Positions 61,979-64,000 of a stretch of 64,000 nucleotides of DNA are shown piece after piece. This DNA comes from Sedimentisphaerales bacterium (GTDB lineage: Bacteria; Planctomycetota; Phycisphaerae; Sedimentisphaerales; UBA12454). The notes beneath the pieces were generated by a model. The model saw nothing but the letters and a program-made list of their open reading frames with translations. It was not told the DNA's origin and searched no databases. Numbering within the stretch: position 1 is the first letter of the stretch; each line of letters starts with the position of its first letter. The position numbers and the translations under genes were made by a program. The DNA lies in NCBI GenBank assembly GCA_016930635.1, contig JAFGGI010000010.1, forward strand, positions 1 through 64,000, written 5' to 3'.

Positions 61979-64000
61979 ATGGCCGTTCAATTCATACTTG
62001 GTAAAAGTGGTACAGGCAAGACAACGCTTTGCATAGACCAGATTATCGAATCTCTGGTTGACAAAAAAAGCGAAAAAGATCTCATCTTCCTCGTTCCCGA
62101 ACAAGCCACATACCAGGCCGAAAGGGCGATACTCTCCGATGCACGCATCGCAGGCTACAGCCGGCTGCACATTTTATCATTCCAGAGGCTCTGCTATATG
62201 ATCTTCGGCAAAAACCTTGCAGCAAGACCGCTCTCGGCCCAAAGCAGAGATATGATCATCCACCGCCTGCTCTGCGAACAAAAAAATGAACTAAAAATAT
62301 TTTCCTCAACTGCATCTAAATATGGCACAGCAGTTTCCATCGGACGTACAATTTGCGAACTGCAAAATTACGGCAAAAACCCTCAGGACGTAGAAAAATT
62401 AATCGAAAACCTCAAAGCCGCTGGCACATCTGATTTGACCTGCGATAAGCTCGGCGATATTAACCTGATTTTCAGACAGTACCTTTCCTTTATAGAAGGT
62501 AATTTCCTCAACAGCGACAACCAGTTAAACCTCGCTAAAAATGCTGTTACTAATACACCTTTTTTAAAGGACTGCTTGTTATGGGTCGATGGCTTTGCAG
62601 GCTTTACCACCTCCGAACTGCTTTTGTTAGGCGAGCTTCTAAAAGCCTCTTGTTCTGCTAAAATCGCTCTCTGTCTTGACCCTGAAAAAAAAGAAGATGA
62701 TTTCACAAGCATCTTTTATCCCACTCAAAACACCTTGACCCAACTCAAATCCCTGGTTAGCGAAGCCAACCTGAAAATAGAAAAACCGGTTATCCTAAAA
62801 GACCCTAAACGCTTCGGCGAATCCAAACCATTAGCTCATCTTGAACAAAACATCTTCAGCTTCGAACCGGTAACAGTCGTCTCTGCCCGGGATAATATAA
62901 AGATTACCGCTTGCGCAAAAACAAGACTCGAAGTAGATTTCGTCGCTCGCCAGATTTGCCGGCTAATACGCGAAGAAAATTTCCGCTGGCGTGATATCGC
63001 CGTCATTGCCTCCGATATAGACCAGTATCGCCATTTCATACAGGCTGTATTTAATGATTTTAAGATACCATTCTTCATCGATCGAAGAAGGGACCTTCAG
63101 CAATATCCCGCGGTGGAGTTAATTACCAGTGCATTGACTATCGCCGCCGATAGAGTTACCACAAATGATGTTATAAATTTTTTGAAGAGTGACCTTGTCC
63201 CTGTAACCCGCGCCGAAGTTGATAATCTCGAAAATTACTGCCTTGCCTTTGGTGTTGAAGGCAGCGATTGGCTCGATAGCCAGGAGTGGAATTTCGCGCC
63301 TCCTGATGATACTGATTTCGACAATAAGGAAATTGAAGAAATACGCCAAAAAGCTACAAAACATCTTCTGCAATTCAGGACTTTACTGCAAAGCTCTGCT
63401 GATATCACCGCAGCACAGTTTTGTGACAGTCTTTTTACTTTTCTTGACAGTTTAAACGTAAGAGAGCAGTTAGCTGATTGGACAAAAACAGCTTTTGACA
63501 CAGGCAAACTCGATGATGCCCAGCTGCATCAGCAATTTTTCACTCAGTTTACGCAACTGATGGATGATTTCGTGTATATTTTCTGCCGCAAGGCATCCCT
63601 TTCGGGAAAAGATACTTCTATCCCTGTTAAACAATACGCTGCTATAATCAGTTCAGCATTTTCTCAGATGACTCTCGCCTTGATCCCGCCGGCCCTCGAC
63701 CAGGTCCTTGTAGGTTCTATCGAGCGCAGCAGACACCCGGACTTAAAAGCGGTATTCCTCATCGGCACAACTCAGCAGCAGTTCCCCACACCGGTTTATT
63801 ATGACAGTATCCTCAGCGAAAATGACCGCAAAATTACTTCTGATATGAACTTTGAATTGGCAAAATCCGCCTCCGCCCAGCTTATCGAACGCAGATACCT
63901 TGCCTACATTGCCTTTACCCGTCCCAGCCGGTATTTATATATCACATATCCGATAGTTGACGAAAAGGGCAGCGGCGTTCAGCCCAGTTTCCTCATTAGC
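61979..64000 (+). CDS. addB: AddB/RexB-type helicase-nuclease subunit, 3' incomplete
   Basis: The first about 674 codons; the gene runs off the window. It starts MAVQFILGKSGTGKTTLCID, with Walker A GKSGTGKT near 8-15, then FLVPEQATYQAERAIL and LSFQRLCYM, as in AddB of the AddAB double-strand break repair enzyme. The C-terminal region has LAYIAFTRPSRYLYITYP. Iron-sulfur and nuclease parts would lie outside the window. addA should follow. Confidence 0.9.
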   Translation, partial: MAVQFILGKSGTGKTTLCIDQIIESLVDKKSEKDLIFLVPEQATYQAERAILSDARIAGYSRLHILSFQRLCYMIFGKNLAARPLSAQSRDMIIHRLLCEQKNELKIFSSTASKYGTAVSIGRTICELQNYGKNPQDVEKLIENLKAAGTSDLTCDKLGDINLIFRQYLSFIEGNFLNSDNQLNLAKNAVTNTPFLKDCLLWVDGFAGFTTSELLLLGELLKASCSAKIALCLDPEKKEDDFTSIFYPTQNTLTQLKSLVSEANLKIEKPVILKDPKRFGESKPLAHLEQNIFSFEPVTVVSARDNIKITACAKTRLEVDFVARQICRLIREENFRWRDIAVIASDIDQYRHFIQAVFNDFKIPFFIDRRRDLQQYPAVELITSALTIAADRVTTNDVINFLKSDLVPVTRAEVDNLENYCLAFGVEGSDWLDSQEWNFAPPDDTDFDNKEIEEIRQKATKHLLQFRTLLQSSADITAAQFCDSLFTFLDSLNVREQLADWTKTAFDTGKLDDAQLHQQFFTQFTQLMDDFVYIFCRKASLSGKDTSIPVKQYAAIISSAFSQMTLALIPPALDQVLVGSIERSRHPDLKAVFLIGTTQQQFPTPVYYDSILSENDRKITSDMNFELAKSASAQLIERRYLAYIAFTRPSRYLYITYPIVDEKGSGVQPSFLIS

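Overview
The window looks like a chromosomal piece of an uncultured, probably anaerobic, Gram-negative bacterium of the Planctomycetota (Phycisphaerae / Sedimentisphaerales-like). This is inferred from gene content only. The clues are exported proteins ending in PEP-CTERM or dockerin-like modules, GLUG and RCC1 repeat proteins, lipopolysaccharide heptose metabolism (hldD), LolA-like and lipobox proteins, type III pantothenate kinase, and long intergenic regions rich in small repeats. No rRNA or tRNA gene was recognised.

Layout. 0-2.2 kb: a minus-strand operon of an HTH protein, an ABC-type ATPase and a GNAT acetyltransferase (a split version of the COG2401 architecture). 2.2-3.0 kb: non-coding, with two different arrays of small inverted repeats. 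3.0-6.7 kb: a class II Fic protein, a B12-binding radical SAM enzyme and small membrane proteins. 6.8-9.2 kb: two exported paralogues, one with a PEP-CTERM tail and one with a dockerin tail. 9.6-14.9 kb: a DUF438/hemerythrin protein, a lipoprotein, a Doc-like toxin with its HTH antitoxin, a four-gene nucleotidyltransferase/HAD operon containing two very small genes, and rlmN. 15-21.6 kb: CBS proteins, a phosphohexomutase, a NYN nuclease, an M48 protease, a MenA-type prenyltransferase, two ferritin-like paralogues and a PilZ protein.

21.6-27.1 kb is the most accessory-looking region: small unknown genes, a nine-copy 21-bp palindromic repeat array, a SIR2-STAND protein of the anti-phage type and a membrane coiled-coil protein. 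27.2-42 kb: a REC-GGDEF-HD-GYP protein, dnaA, an ankyrin protein, two GLUG/dockerin proteins, ftsY, a possible 240-nt non-coding RNA, hldD, yccF, ygiQ and a second nucleotidyltransferase pair. 42-55 kb is mostly housekeeping: rpmA, obgE, coaX, a truncated MnmE-like GTPase, mutS, ftsW, murG and a HEAT-repeat protein. 55-64 kb: an MBL hydrolase, a GH130 enzyme, a LolA-like protein, HAD phosphatases, a LysR regulator divergent from gdhA, a family 4 uracil-DNA glycosylase and the 5' two-thirds of addB, which runs off the window.

The most unusual signal is a 104-146 bp repeat present twice (13463-13608 and 51195-51298). Its inverted ends carry ATGA, so that each copy overlaps the stop codon of the gene before it and supplies the ribosome-binding site and start codon of the gene after it. 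One copy precedes a nucleotidyltransferase and the other precedes murG.
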